Below are positions 20,901 to 30,849 of a stretch of DNA of 64,000 bases, in pieces. Made by a program: the position numbers and the translations under genes. The DNA is taken from the NCBI GenBank assembly GCA_020796225.1, contig CM036762.1:50508407-50572406 (forward strand). The letters run 5' to 3'. The notes under the pieces were generated by a model. That model did no database searches, was not told where the DNA came from, and saw only the letters and a list, made by a program, of their open reading frames with translations. This stretch comes from Arion vulgaris. Lineage: Eukaryota; Mollusca; Gastropoda; Stylommatophora; Arionidae. Numbering within the stretch: position 1 is the stretch's first letter; every line of letters begins with the position of its first letter.

Positions 20901-21237
20901 TTGAACAGGTAAAGAACAAATTAAGAGTGCAGAAGAAATAGAAGCTTAGTTGATACATTTCAATATTAGTTATTAATGAGGATTATCATCCCAGAACTCC
21001 TAACAGGTGCTCCGATCTTCTTCTCAATATATTTACCAGCATATAATGACTAATCGCATATGTTCTGTGGTGGTTCATCAAATGTCTTGTGCCACTAACA
21101 AAGAGTTTGTGTTTGATAGTTTCCATTTTTAATCCAATTTTCTTCATGCTGGATAGTAATGTAGATTTATAAATGTTTCCAATGTCATCTATATAACCTG
21201 CTTCTCTTACGATATTTATGACATTTGCACTATCAAT

Positions 21238-21420
21238 TTCTCTCTCTCTCTCTCGCGATCACCCTTAGACTGATGTACCAGATTTCCCCATAAACATCAT
21301 TCATGTGAAAATCTGATTCATGCAGCTTTAGCATTGGTGGGTTTCATCACATCTTCAGTGCCATTTGGAGCTCTGGTGCTTATCCTTCAACGATGTGTCC
21401 AGTTTTAGCCAGCGTTTACT
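21238..21420 (-). mobile_element. Dispersed element H with (GA)n tail
   Basis: Reverse copy of the element at 28,436-28,601. It shares 'GATGTACCAGATTTCCC', 'TCTTCAGTGCCATTTGGAGC' and 'ATCCTTCAACGATGTGTCC', and ends in (TC)n on the plus strand. Confidence 0.75.
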
Positions 21421-21429
21421 AGGTTCGGT

Positions 21430-21645
21430 CTCCGCTGTCCCAGACGACCTGCAAGGCAGTAGGTTGATATTTTATTTTAGGCTAGCTACTCTTAGACAAC
21501 CTTCCATCGCAGGATGTTGAGCGTCATCTGCCCAGGTCACCAGTCTTTTTTTGGACTACTTGGTTTGCCTGTCATCCAGTTTTGCATACGGTTTGCTCCG
21601 CTAGCCTTTGATTGTCCCAATCAAACTACAAGGCAGTAGTATCAC
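21430..21645. mobile_element. Dispersed repeat I
   Basis: 'GGTTTGCTCCGCTAGCCTTT' + 'GATTGTCCCAATCAAACTAC' + 'AAGGCAGTAG' recurs at 52,745-52,835, and a shortened version starts at 21,420. Class unknown. Confidence 0.55.
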
Positions 21646-22205
21646 TATCAATTTCACTGTCCTTTCTGGATCACTGCAGTATCAACACGGTGATCTGCAT
21701 GCTCATTGCCTTGTACTCCCACATGCCCTGGTACAAAAATTAAGGTTAAATGGATTATTTGGAATGTGCTTATTGTGACAAACCATTCTTGCCTTATACA
21801 GTCAGCCTGAATTTTCTTGAATATATTCATTTCAGTTGCTTAGTACACAAGCATGTATAAATTCCTGTGTATTGAACCCCTTTATAGCCATGGTTACAGC
21901 TTCGATCTCCATCGTGAAGCTGCTCATGGTTACAGCAAAGGCCCCACTGTTCTTATTGCTAGTTTTACATCTCAAGCTGCAGTAAATGACCATGCATTCC
22001 ATTTGACAAATTCCTTTATTGTTATCCTTTAGCTGTACACTAAATCTTTCTTTTATTCAGTAAACAATTATTTTGATGATAGAATCATCTTGAAGGAATT
22101 GGTTATTGGTTACTAAACTGACGCATTGCACTCCGGGCAGACCCATAGGTGCTCAGTCTCCCCAACAGATATCGAAGAGTATGCATACGGATGGTTCCTG
22201 TGATC
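21646..22205 (-). mobile_element. LINE RNase H to zinc-knuckle remnant
   Basis: The minus-strand pieces include GAFAVTMSSFTMEIEAVT (RNase H core) and TIRMHTLRYLLGRL near the end. The order fits the C-terminal half of a Jockey-like LINE. Many stops. Confidence 0.65.
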
Positions 22206-22401
22206 TTGAAGGAAAAGAAGAAAGAATACATACGTTTGCTTTATATAAAAACAATTGTTAGAAACAATAAATGTTACGGACTAGGTGAAAAAAAGAAATG
22301 GGCTTAAAAGATTAGGATAGCAAAAAACATTTGAAAAAGATACAGAACATAGGAGATTATGAGAGAATCAGGAGACAATTAAGAGGATTAATCTTTCAAA
22401 C

Positions 22402-22606
22402 CTGTCAAATACATCCAAAATCCAATTGAGTGCTAGGTCTACACAGAGAGGTACATTGACAATCTGTGGATGCACTTTGGCTGCTGCTTCAAAGATTGTG
22501 GACAAGCATTCAATCATCTCACCAACATCAATTAGTTTATCATTACGGCCCCTTAAGCCATGACTGTCAAGAGCATCCGCTACAGTTTGTAGGGACACCA
22601 TGTCCA
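22402..22606 (-). CDS. DMD: Dystrophin exon, first EF-hand region (205 nt)
   Basis: Acceptor TTCTTTCAG and donor GTTTGA (weak, non-consensus) bound 205 nt; human exon 65 is 202. It reads DMVSLQTVADALDSHGLRGR, NDKLIDVGEMIECLSTIFEA and VHPQIVNVPLCVDLALNWIL then DVFD plus a split Ser. VNVPLCVD is the family hallmark. Confidence 0.96.
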
Positions 22607-22654
22607 CTGAAAGAAAACAGAAAATCAAGTAAAAACATAAATACAACAAACCCT

Positions 22655-22770
22655 TTTTCATACCTCAAGGTATGTTGGGTGTGTTAGGCCCATATTCTTA
22701 ATTGACTGTCAGCACATGATGGATAATGCCAACATCACACCAGCCCCCTTCCATGTTTTAAAAACAAAAG
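22655..22770 (-). mobile_element. SINE family G, 3' fragment
   Basis: 'TTCATACCTCAAGGTATGTT' and 'GTGTTAGGCCCATATTC' followed by 'TGTCAGCACATGATGG'. It lies about 50 bp upstream (gene sense) of the 205-nt exon. Confidence 0.65.
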
Positions 22771-22904
22771 GCTGTTACTTTGCAGGATGCTCAAAGAACA
22801 CTGAAGGCTACGATAGCAGCCACAAATAAATACTTGCTAGAGATGGATGGACTTATCAGCTAAATTAATCTTACATCATACAACACTTTAGAAGACAAGT
22901 ATCA

Positions 22905-23790
22905 CACACAACATAATTTTTTCTGTAACATTTCACACTTACAACTTAATTTTTCTTGAACATTTCATACTTACAACATAATTTTTTCTGTAACATTTCA
23001 TACTTACAACTTAATTTTTTCTGTAACATTTCATACTTACAACTTAATTTTTTCTGTAACATTTCATACTTACAACATAATTTTTTCTGTAACATTTCAT
23101 ACTTACAACATAAGTTTTTCTGCAACATTTCATACTTACAACATAAGTTTTTCTGTAACATTTCATACTTACAACATAAGTTTTTCTGTAACATTTCATA
23201 CTTAAAACATAATTTTTTCTGCAACATTTCATACTTACAACATAAGTTTTTCTGTAACATTTCATACTTACAACATAATTTTTTCTGTAACATTTCATAC
23301 TTACAACATAATTTTTTCTGTAACATTTCATACTTACAACATAAGTTTTTCTGCAAATATTTCATACTTCAACATAAGTTTTTCTGTAACATTTCATACT
23401 TACAACATAAGTTTTTCTGTAACATTTCATACTTACAACTTAATTTTTCTGTAACATTTCATACTTAAACATAATTTTTCTGCAACATTTCATACTTACA
23501 AATAAGTTTTTCTGTAAATTTCATACTTACAACATAATTTTCTGTAACATTTCATACTTACAACATAATTTTTCTGTAACATTTCATATTACAAATGTTT
23601 TTCTCAACATTTCATACTTACAACATAAGTTTTCTGTAACATTTCATACTTACAAATAAGTTTTTCTGTAAATTTCATACTTACAACTAATTTTTCTGTA
23701 AATTCATACTACAACTTAATTTTTCTGTAACATTTCATACTTACAACATAGTTTTTCTAACATTTCATACTTACAACATATTTTCTCAAC
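22905..23790 (-). repeat. DMD: 33-bp minisatellite of a dystrophin splice donor and exon end
   Basis: About 27 copies. In gene sense the unit is 'ATGTTACAGAAAAAATTATG' + 'TTGTAAGTATGAA'. The first 22 nt mirror the end of the 23,775-23,845 exon (MLRK..LC) and the rest is the intron start with a GTAAGT donor. In the gene's frame a unit reads MLQKKLCCKYE without stops. Copies from 22,905 to about 23,450 are clean. Copies from 23,450 to 23,760 carry many 1-4-nt deletions, which looks like unpolished assembly. Confidence 0.95.
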
Positions 23791-23845
23791 ATCCTCAGCT
23801 TCATGCCAGTTCTATATGCAGCAAACCTGATTTTGTTGAGCTCCA
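23775..23845 (-). CDS. DMD: Dystrophin exon after WW (71 nt, 4 nt short)
   Basis: Acceptor TTTTCCCAG and donor GTAAGT. It reads ELNKIRFAAYRTGMKLRMLR then K, matching human [20 protein letters not shown]. Phase and the human length (exon 64, 75 nt) require four more bases just before TATGTT|GTAAGT. The adjacent array units keep the fuller form (MLQKKLC). As assembled, the join to the next exon hits a stop. Confidence 0.92.
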
Positions 23846-23849
23846 CTGG

Positions 23850-23985
23850 GAAAATAATATAGACACATAGAAGGTGGTTTGGAAAATAATATTAAACACA
23901 TAGCAAGGTGGTTTGGAAAATAATATTAGACACATAGCAAGGTGGTTTGGAAAATAATATTAGACACATAGCAAGGTGGTTTGAA
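23850..23985. repeat. 34-bp minisatellite
   Basis: Four copies of 'GGTGGTTTGGAAAATAATAT' + 'TAGACACATAGCAA'. It starts just upstream of the acceptor of the 71-nt exon. Confidence 0.9.
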
Positions 23986-24121
23986 ATAAAATCAAATAAA
24001 AAGAAACTGGTAAATGTAGTGTAATAACAACTACAAATGTTTATTTTTTTCTTCTTCTTCCTCTTTTTGTTGTATATTATTGTCAATCATCCTAGGAATT
24101 TTAGTGGTGTTTCTTGATCAA

Positions 24122-24290
24122 AGAGTCATTACTTGGTTGTAACATGGTTAACTAACTCATTAATTGCTTGTAACATGGTTAACTAACTCATTAATTGCTT
24201 GTAACATGATTAACTAACTCATTATCTGCTTGTAACATGGTTAACTAACTCATTAATTGCTTATAACATGATTAACTAACTCATTATAAT
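24122..24290. repeat. 31-bp minisatellite
   Basis: About 5.5 copies of 'GCTTGTAACATGGTTAACTA' + 'ACTCATTAATT'. Confidence 0.92.
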
Positions 24291-24949
24291 ACAACAGAGT
24301 AACTTGTACAGTTTGAGAACACAAACATATATTTTAAAATGGAAAGATTATTTTGACAAAATTATGATAAATTAATTTAAAGAATTAAACTTGTTAGAAA
24401 TTAATTTGTTGATAATGGATACTTATCTGCTTATAATGTATTTAAACTGAGGATTCCCATTAGTAGTTCTTCATGATTACAGACTAAAGAATGGCGGTTG
24501 AAAAAGATACAAAAGTCACAATATGGGTAGGTGAAATCCGTGTCCTCCGGCAACATAAGACTGACTAGCTCAGATGGGAAATCAAAATTACCTTCCTTAG
24601 AAGTCTTATTTCCTAGAATTTTTACCTGAGCCCGCCGGTCGTATGTTATCGGAGGGAGGCCACAGTGAAATCATAAACAGGGTAACATGAGAGTGATTTC
24701 AAAACAACATCTGGAAAATGGATTAGAATCAATGTTTCTCACCTCACAGAGTCCCTATAGGTACCTTTTCTGCTAGCAGAAAATGTCAGTGCTTCACAAT
24801 ATAATTTCGGTAAAATTCATAAATTTCCAAAACCCCCCAAAATAAAAATTTACAGTTGGTTAGTGTAGGGAATTGAACCATGCACGGAACAAACAATGGG
24901 TAAAATCAGGACACATAACTATATAAAAATGGTCAAGAATAAAAATGAA

Positions 24950-25200
24950 GTTTACATTATAGTGTGGCAACTGTCAGTTACAACTGAAGAAAAGATGAAG
25001 TTTACGTTACAGTGTTGCAACTATCAGTTACAACTGAAGAAAAGATGAAGTTTACATTATAGTGTTGCAACTATCAGTTACAACTGAAGAAAAGATGAAG
25101 TTTACGTTACAGTGTTGCAACTAACAGTTACAACTGAAGAAAAGATGAAGTTTACGTTATAGTGTGGCAACTATCAGTTACAACTGAAGAAAAGATAAAG
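24950..25200. repeat. About 51-bp minisatellite
   Basis: Five copies of 'GATGAAGTTTACGTTACAGT' + 'GTTGCAACTATCAGTTACAA' + 'CTGAAGAAAA'. Confidence 0.92.
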
Positions 25201-25204
25201 TTTG

Positions 25205-25255
25205 TGAAGATCCATGATCGCTTATGCCAGCCGGCACGGCACCTGATGATGGTGA
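25205..25255 (+). mobile_element. LINE 3' terminus
   Basis: 'GAAGATCCATGATCGCTTAT' + 'GCCAGCCGGCACGGCACCTG' + 'ATGATGG' equals the end of the element at 28,800-29,035. Confidence 0.75.
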
Positions 25256-26690
25256 TTTCAAACATGAACATCGCGCATTTTATTTTTCTTATCACTTGGC
25301 CACTGTGCTTCAGTGCAGTTAAAAAAGCAGACGTGAAGAAAGTATGTTTTGTGACTCGTAAAGTGGACCATTGACCCGAAAATTGTATGTTTGTCATAAT
25401 CTTTAAGTAAGCACGTAAAAACAAAGTACTACAGTTTTACATAATCTTTACATCTGCAACAAAAATGTTTACATCCCGTGTATATCGTGTTCCACTTTTA
25501 CACTTATCTGTGAGTGTCGTACAGTCTGGTTTTATAAGTAAAGAGACCTTACAAACTGCGTAAGCGAATCTAGTTACCACCCAAAATCTTCTAATCTTGT
25601 CTTTCCCTTGGCTTCTTCGCAAGGAGTTAATTGTTATTTTTTATGTTTGTTGGCTGGCCTAAACCGTGGCCATCGTAAATAAAGTTATTATAAATATAAT
25701 AATTTAAAATACATTTTAAATATAGTTAGCCGTGCCTAAACGCTCTGATAAAAAGAAGGGCTCGTTCTTAGGTTAATCGTGCCTCTGCTTAAAGAGGGTT
25801 TAACCAGAGCCAACTATAAACTTATTGGTGAACGGTGGTCGAGACATTCCTAGTTTAGTCACTGGGACCCGTTCTAGTGTCATGTTCTATCTCATTTTCT
25901 TACTTACATACTTATCTTCTGCACGTTATCGTCTGGTATACATATCTGTGGACACTTACAGTGTGATACTGTTGACAACCCCCGAACATTGAGTACATAC
26001 CCGCCTTTGTTATCGGAGATATGCAATCCATATTAGCCGAATAGGCTCATGTTGTACGGGGTGACGTTTACACATCAGTATGCTATGTCGGTCATTAACG
26101 CTATTACCTCACGTTTCTTCCACCTACCTCTCCTGCTCTTCCCACGTGGGGTCTTGTTCCACCGTACAAACAATATCTTACGTAACCTGCCACTGACCCT
26201 TTCCGATTGACCAGCCAATCGGTAACCTAATAGCCTTCCTATTTCCTGTCCTTTCTATCATTCACGAGATGCTGACCAAGAGCCACGCAGGTACGTATGC
26301 CAGTATCTCTTGATTCAGATCATTTGTTAATATCATGTTTTAGTTAATTTAGTTTTTGTGTTCTTGATAAAGGTCTTAAGCACCGAAACGTTGAGTGTAG
26401 TTTTTTTTTTCATATCTTATAATTTATTTTTCCTTCTTATGTAATACTGTACATACCAGTCTTTGCTCTATCGCCTATAAACTTATAGTTAGTTGGCTGT
26501 GGTTTAACATACACACAATAGTTAGACCCCCAACGCAAACGAGAATAGGATTTTCCGATGACCTCTTTGACCTGAATATACGAGCTTGTATGTACTAGCG
26601 GTAGCCATGGTTGGGTAAACAATTCTTGCATGTATTTATGTCAAGTCAGCAAATGATTGTACCTGTTTGAGACAGTTATGTTTCAATCAC
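25256..26690. other. No gene recognised; dispersed fragments
   Basis: The stretch 25,610-25,860 shares 'GGAGTTAATTGTTATTTTT' + 'TGTTTGTTGGC' with 51,500-51,530, and 'CCAGAGCCAACTATAAACT' with 33,150. The expected second WW exon was searched for here and not found. Confidence 0.4.
26340..26400 (+). other. Possible decayed hammerhead-like motif
   Basis: 'CTTGATAAAGGTCTTAAGCA' + 'CCGAAACGTTG' resembles the CTGATGA / short stem / GAAAC core seen in terminal repeats of Penelope-like retroelements. The first box is degenerate (TTGATAA), so activity is unlikely. Confidence 0.3.
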
Positions 26691-26727
26691 AGGATGGGTT
26701 ATAAGTACGGGACACCGCCCGTAAGGT

Positions 26728-26962
26728 GCCGGGACCCGCAAGGGATGCAAATAATAGTACCACTGCAACATACAAGGCATGTCGTAACTGATGTAGGACC
26801 TGGGAAGCTACCTAGTAAATAAAAAGTGTGGCAGAAATCGGATGTGCTGGCTTACTTGTAGGCGCATAACTGGCACAACGCACAATCGCTATTAGGCTCA
26901 GATGACATACAAATCACACAGAGTTGTTAACAAGTGGTCACTATGGAGCGTTCAAAGAAGAA
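26728..26962 (+). mobile_element. SINE family D
   Basis: 'GCCCGTAAGGTGCCGGGACC' start, 'AATAGTACCACTGCAAC', shortened core 'CATGTCGTAACTGATG', end 'GGAGCGTTCAAAGAAGAAAT'. Confidence 0.8.
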
Positions 26963-27270
26963 ATAAGGGATATAAATAGATATTTACGTAGAATAGAAGG
27001 ACTGAGATGGTATGATAAGATTACAAACGAGGAACTTAGAGAAAGAGCTAAGGAAGAGACACTGGCGATGGATAGGACACACACATTGAGAAGACCGACC
27101 GGAAGCATTGCAAGACATGTACTGTTTTTGGAACACGCAGAGAAAGAGGAGTAGGGAAGGCCTAGACATACCTGGAGAAGAGAGCTGGGTGTTTATATTA
27201 AAAGGATAGGTAAACAAAGAATTTGAAGGGATGGCAGGAGAGAGGAAGAGCTGTGCTCCGTTATGAGTTG
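26963..27270 (+). mobile_element. LINE 3' fragment (TLRRPTGSIAR motif)
   Basis: Reads YDKITNEELRERAKEETLA, then THTLRRPTGSIARHVL, then GRPRHTWRREL in another frame, ending GLCSVMS-like before a stop. This is the well-known ORF2 C-terminus of a widespread animal LINE. Confidence 0.8.
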
Positions 27271-27389
27271 AAAATTAAAGAAGAATAAGATAAGTATGGG
27301 TTAGGGTTATAGAAAGTGCATGATATGTTGTAAGTACATTTTTATAATGTGTTAAACATCTGCTCAGAGAAATAATAATAATAATTCCT

Positions 27390-27575
27390 CTCGTACCGTT
27401 ATACGTTACATAGGGCCTGCGAGTAATTTCTTCATACCGCTGTATCCTGGGCAACTCGCTCAATCTCCTCCATGGAACTGAGACCGATATTTCCTGCCTC
27501 TCTCAGCAAAGTTCGCTTCAGGGTCTCCTTAGGTCGACCTCTCTTCTTGAACCCTTTGCATCCCACTTCAATGCC
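27390..27575 (-). mobile_element. LINE 3' fragment
   Basis: The minus strand reads GFKKRGRPKETLKRTLLREA then SSMEEIERVAQD. A second copy is at 32,570-32,755. Confidence 0.7.
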
Positions 27576-27650
27576 TCAGAGAAATAGCTTTACAATAAAT
27601 AGACTTTCTTCTTCGTTCACTTTCTGTATTCCATGTTAATGTGACATAAA

Positions 27651-27800
27651 TAGGGATCTCTGTCACTAAGTGGTTACGCCCTTGCTTTGCGTTCCGAATG
27701 TCGTAGGTTCGAATCCGGACCGAGTTCACAAATGCATTTTTCCCCAGACTCTTAGTATTGTTACCAGAGCTACATAGTTCATGTATTGTGCAATACTCTC
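27651..27800 (+). mobile_element. SINE family A, 5' two thirds
   Basis: 'CACTAAGTGGTTACGCCCTT', B box 'GGTTCGAATCCGGACCGAG', then 'TTGTGCAATACTCTCAG'. The 3' end is missing. Confidence 0.8.
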
Positions 27801-28244
27801 AGTAGATAGCAGAAAATACGTTATTTTATATTCGAGTAAGAATATAAAAATAATTACCGTACTACTATGTACGTGCTCTACCGCTGGTAATTCCAACAAA
27901 CTGGAAAGGATAAACCTCTTGTGGGGAGCTGGAGTCTTGAATGTAACAATCTCGACTTGAACCAGCTTTAACATTATTTTATAATGAGATAAATTAATCA
28001 ACTAACGTAAACTGGAACTCTCGTTGCCAGTCAGAAAAACGTGGATTTACAAGGGAGATAAAAGCACTGTTGATAACGCAAAAATAAGGGTTCCACAATT
28101 TAATTAGTCGGTATTCTGGCTTTGCGTCATATTAGATAATACTGTGAGCCAGGATATCAGCTCGGAATGGCGAACGGGTTAAATAGACGTAGAAAAAAAA
28201 CCGGTTCACGTTTCTGTTATAATATTACAATTAACATATGAAAG

Positions 28245-28710
28245 GAGATATACTTCTTCTTCTTCTTCCAACGCTCCATATCGACCACTTGTTAACAACC
28301 CTCTGTGTGATTTGTATGTGATTTGAGCCTCAGAGCGATTGTACGTTGTGCCAGTTAGGCGCCACAAGTAGGCCAGCCCATCCGATTTCTGCGACGCCTT
28401 TTTATTTACTAGGGTACCTAACTAGGGTACCTGGCTAAATCCGGACACATCGCCGAAGGATAAGCACCAGAGCTCCAAATGGCGCTGAAGATGTGACGAA
28501 ACACACCCTAGCTAGGGCTGCATGAATCATATTTCCACATGAATGAGATTTATGGGAAATCTGGTACATCAGTCTATAGGGTGATCGTGAGAGAGAGACT
28601 ATGGTAGCTTCCCTAGGCCCCTACCGCAGTCGTTTCTTACGACATGCCTAGTAAGTCGCAGTGGTACTATTATTTGCTACCCTTACGGGTCCCGGCACCA
28701 CGTGGGTGAA
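28245..28710 (-). mobile_element. SINE family D, interrupted by element H
   Basis: 3' part 28,245-28,435 and 5' part 28,602-28,710 ('GGGTCCCGGCACCACGTGGG' at its end on plus). They are separated by element H within the sequence before the core. Confidence 0.8.
28436..28601 (+). mobile_element. Dispersed element H inserted in SINE D
   Basis: 'AAATCCGGACACATCGCCGA' to 'TCGTGAGAGAGAGAC'. It matches 21,238-21,420 in reverse orientation. The repeated 'CTAGGGTACCT' at its left edge may be a target duplication. Confidence 0.75.
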
Positions 28711-28799
28711 AGGAGATATACATGACAAGACATAGAGCAGACAACGGTAGTCTACTGTCATACAATTGATAATCAATGGACACACTAAACATGTATACA

Positions 28800-29035
28800 T
28801 GTTTAGAACACATGAGGAGGTTTAGAACACATCGTGACAACCGGTAAAATTGAGGGTATACGAGACAGGGGAAGACAGAGAAAGAAAATGTTGGATGGCC
28901 TGACTTCATGGCACGGTAGAGCGTCAACATCTGAGTTGATAGCAAACACCAACGACAGAGACTTGTGGAGATCCATGATCGCTTACGCCAGCCGGCACGG
29001 CACTTGATGATGATGAAATATATATACAGAGTAAA
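28800..29035 (+). mobile_element. LINE 3' terminal fragment with GATGAT tail
   Basis: Reads GIRDRGRQRKKMLDGLTSWH then NTNDRDLWRSMIAYASRHGT, stop, then GATGATGA. C-terminus plus 3' tail of a LINE. Confidence 0.8.
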
Positions 29036-29039
29036 ATTC

Positions 29040-29425
29040 ACTTCAGTCATTCATACAATTGCTAACCAAATGGCACACTAACATGTATAGATTACTTCAT
29101 ACAATTTCTAACTCAAATGGACACACTAAACATGTATTCAGAGTCTACTTTCATACAATTGCTAACCAAATGGACACACTAAACATGTATACAGAGTAAA
29201 CATTCAACTACAGTCTACTTTCATACAATTGCTAACCAAATGGACACACTAAACATGTATACAGATTAAACATTCAACTACAAGTCTACTATCATACAAT
29301 TGCTAACCAAATAGACACACTAAACATGTATACAGATTAAACATTCTACTACAGAGTCTAGTAACATACAATTGCTAACCAAATAGACACACTAAACATG
29401 TATACAGATTAAACATTCAACTACA
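29040..29425. repeat. About 65-70-bp minisatellite
   Basis: Six copies of 'CATACAATTGCTAACCAAAT' + 'GGACACACTAAACATGTATA' + a variable 'CAGATTAAACATTCAACTAC'. Confidence 0.92.
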
Positions 29426-29637
29426 GAAGCATAGATCAAGTACGGCAATCGGTAAAACGCTTGAAGATGATAACGCTAGACGGAAACGGAGAATCGATCG
29501 GTGCTAACGTTGAGCGGAAACTCACACACCTTCAAGGACATATAACTAACAATATGGAGGCGAATTCAGTAGAAATAAGAACTGACAAACTGAAGAACTG
29601 ACAAATAAGAACTGACAAATAAGAACTGACAAATAAG

Positions 29638-29890
29638 GGATCTCGCCCGTGTGGTGTCGGGACCCGCAAGGGAAGCAAAGAATAGCACCACTGCAACCTA
29701 CAAGGCATGTCGTAAGAGGCGACTGGTATAAGGACTAGGAAGCTACCTAGTAAATAAAAAGTATCGCAGAAATAAGATGTGCTGGCCTACTTGTAGACGC
29801 ATAACTGGCACAAAGTACAATCGCTCTTAGGCTCAGATCACATACAAATAACAGAGTGGTTAACAAGATGTCGATATGGAGCGTTCATAG
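29638..29890 (+). mobile_element. SINE family D, full length
   Basis: 'GCCCGTGTGGTGTCGGGACC', 'AGAATAGCACCACTGCAACC', intact core 'CATGTCGTAAGAGGCGACTG', end 'GGAGCGTTCATAGAAGAAAT'. Confidence 0.88.
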
Positions 29891-29999
29891 AAGAAATAGA
29901 TGATCTGACAGCAGCTCCACAAATAAAAACAATATATATTTATAATTATTGTAAATTCATCGACTTGTTCAATATTATCCTACATCTGAATCCTGAGTT

Positions 30000-30065
30000 T
30001 GTGTGGCCTAGAGGTTAGTCGCCCGCCTTTCGTTCTAAAGGTACTCGGTTCGCTCCCTCGTGAAG
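30000..30065 (+). mobile_element. tRNA-like SINE head
   Basis: 'TGTGGCCTAGAGGTTAGTCG' (A-box-like) and 'GGTTCGCTCCC' (B-box-like) are spaced as in a tRNA. The body is not recognised. Not a functional tRNA. Confidence 0.5.
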
Positions 30066-30189
30066 CAATCTGGATATATTTATTTTCAGAGATAATTGAT
30101 CTCAGTGTAGATGAGATCGAGTTCCTAGTCATATCGGAGACGGACGATAAAACATAGGTTCCGTGTTCAAGTTGAGCAAGTAAGAGAAA

Positions 30190-30490
30190 CATCAGTACAA
30201 AAATCGAATATATGTATGTTTTTTCCAGTGCCTTGTTAAATGTTCAAGCTTCACACCCATACAGTTATTAGTTACTAAACAGGCGGCAATGCACTCCAGG
30301 AAGACCCATAGGTGCTCAATCTCCCCCAACATATATCGAAGAGTATGCATACTGATGGTTCTCGTGGCTAGCTGATTAAACACACTCCTCACTCTGCCCA
30401 TAAGGCATTCAGTTCTACTTGTACAACGGGTGCCTTCAAACTGCTTAAATAGCTGGATCGATTCAACATCTATTTTAGTGTCCTCGTCCA
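30190..30490 (-). mobile_element. LINE C-terminal zinc-binding fragment
   Basis: The minus strand reads TISMHTLRYMLGEIEHLWVF then LECIAACL, as at 22,100-22,200. This is the region after RNase H. Confidence 0.6.
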
Positions 30491-30849
30491 CGTAAGCCTC
30501 TGGAGGTTAGAAACTTCTAAAGACATCCGCTCATACCAAAACCTGCCATTTTGGATCTTGTGTTAGGAATGCTAACCCAAAACAAATGCTTGCAGAAAAC
30601 GGATGCACTAGGCGCATAACATGGTGCAACGACCCTCACAATGAGGAATGGGATAACGGATTCTACGGCCGCCAATCTGCCTCGGATTTAGCCATGCAGT
30701 AAGAATGTCAGACCCACCATCACGATTGTGGCCAAAACTTACTGCGGAAGAGGTCGGCACAAACGGGGAAGCAGAAATCATAGGAATTATATCCTACAGA
30801 GCTGCCCCAGTATGCAGACTTGAGAAGAAAGAGGTGACCCACTTACACC

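Noticed and set aside
22946..23468. Repetitive ORFs of 95-170 codons on both strands
   Set aside because: Read-through of the 33-bp donor array. Only the frame continuing the dystrophin exon has possible meaning, noted as a finding.
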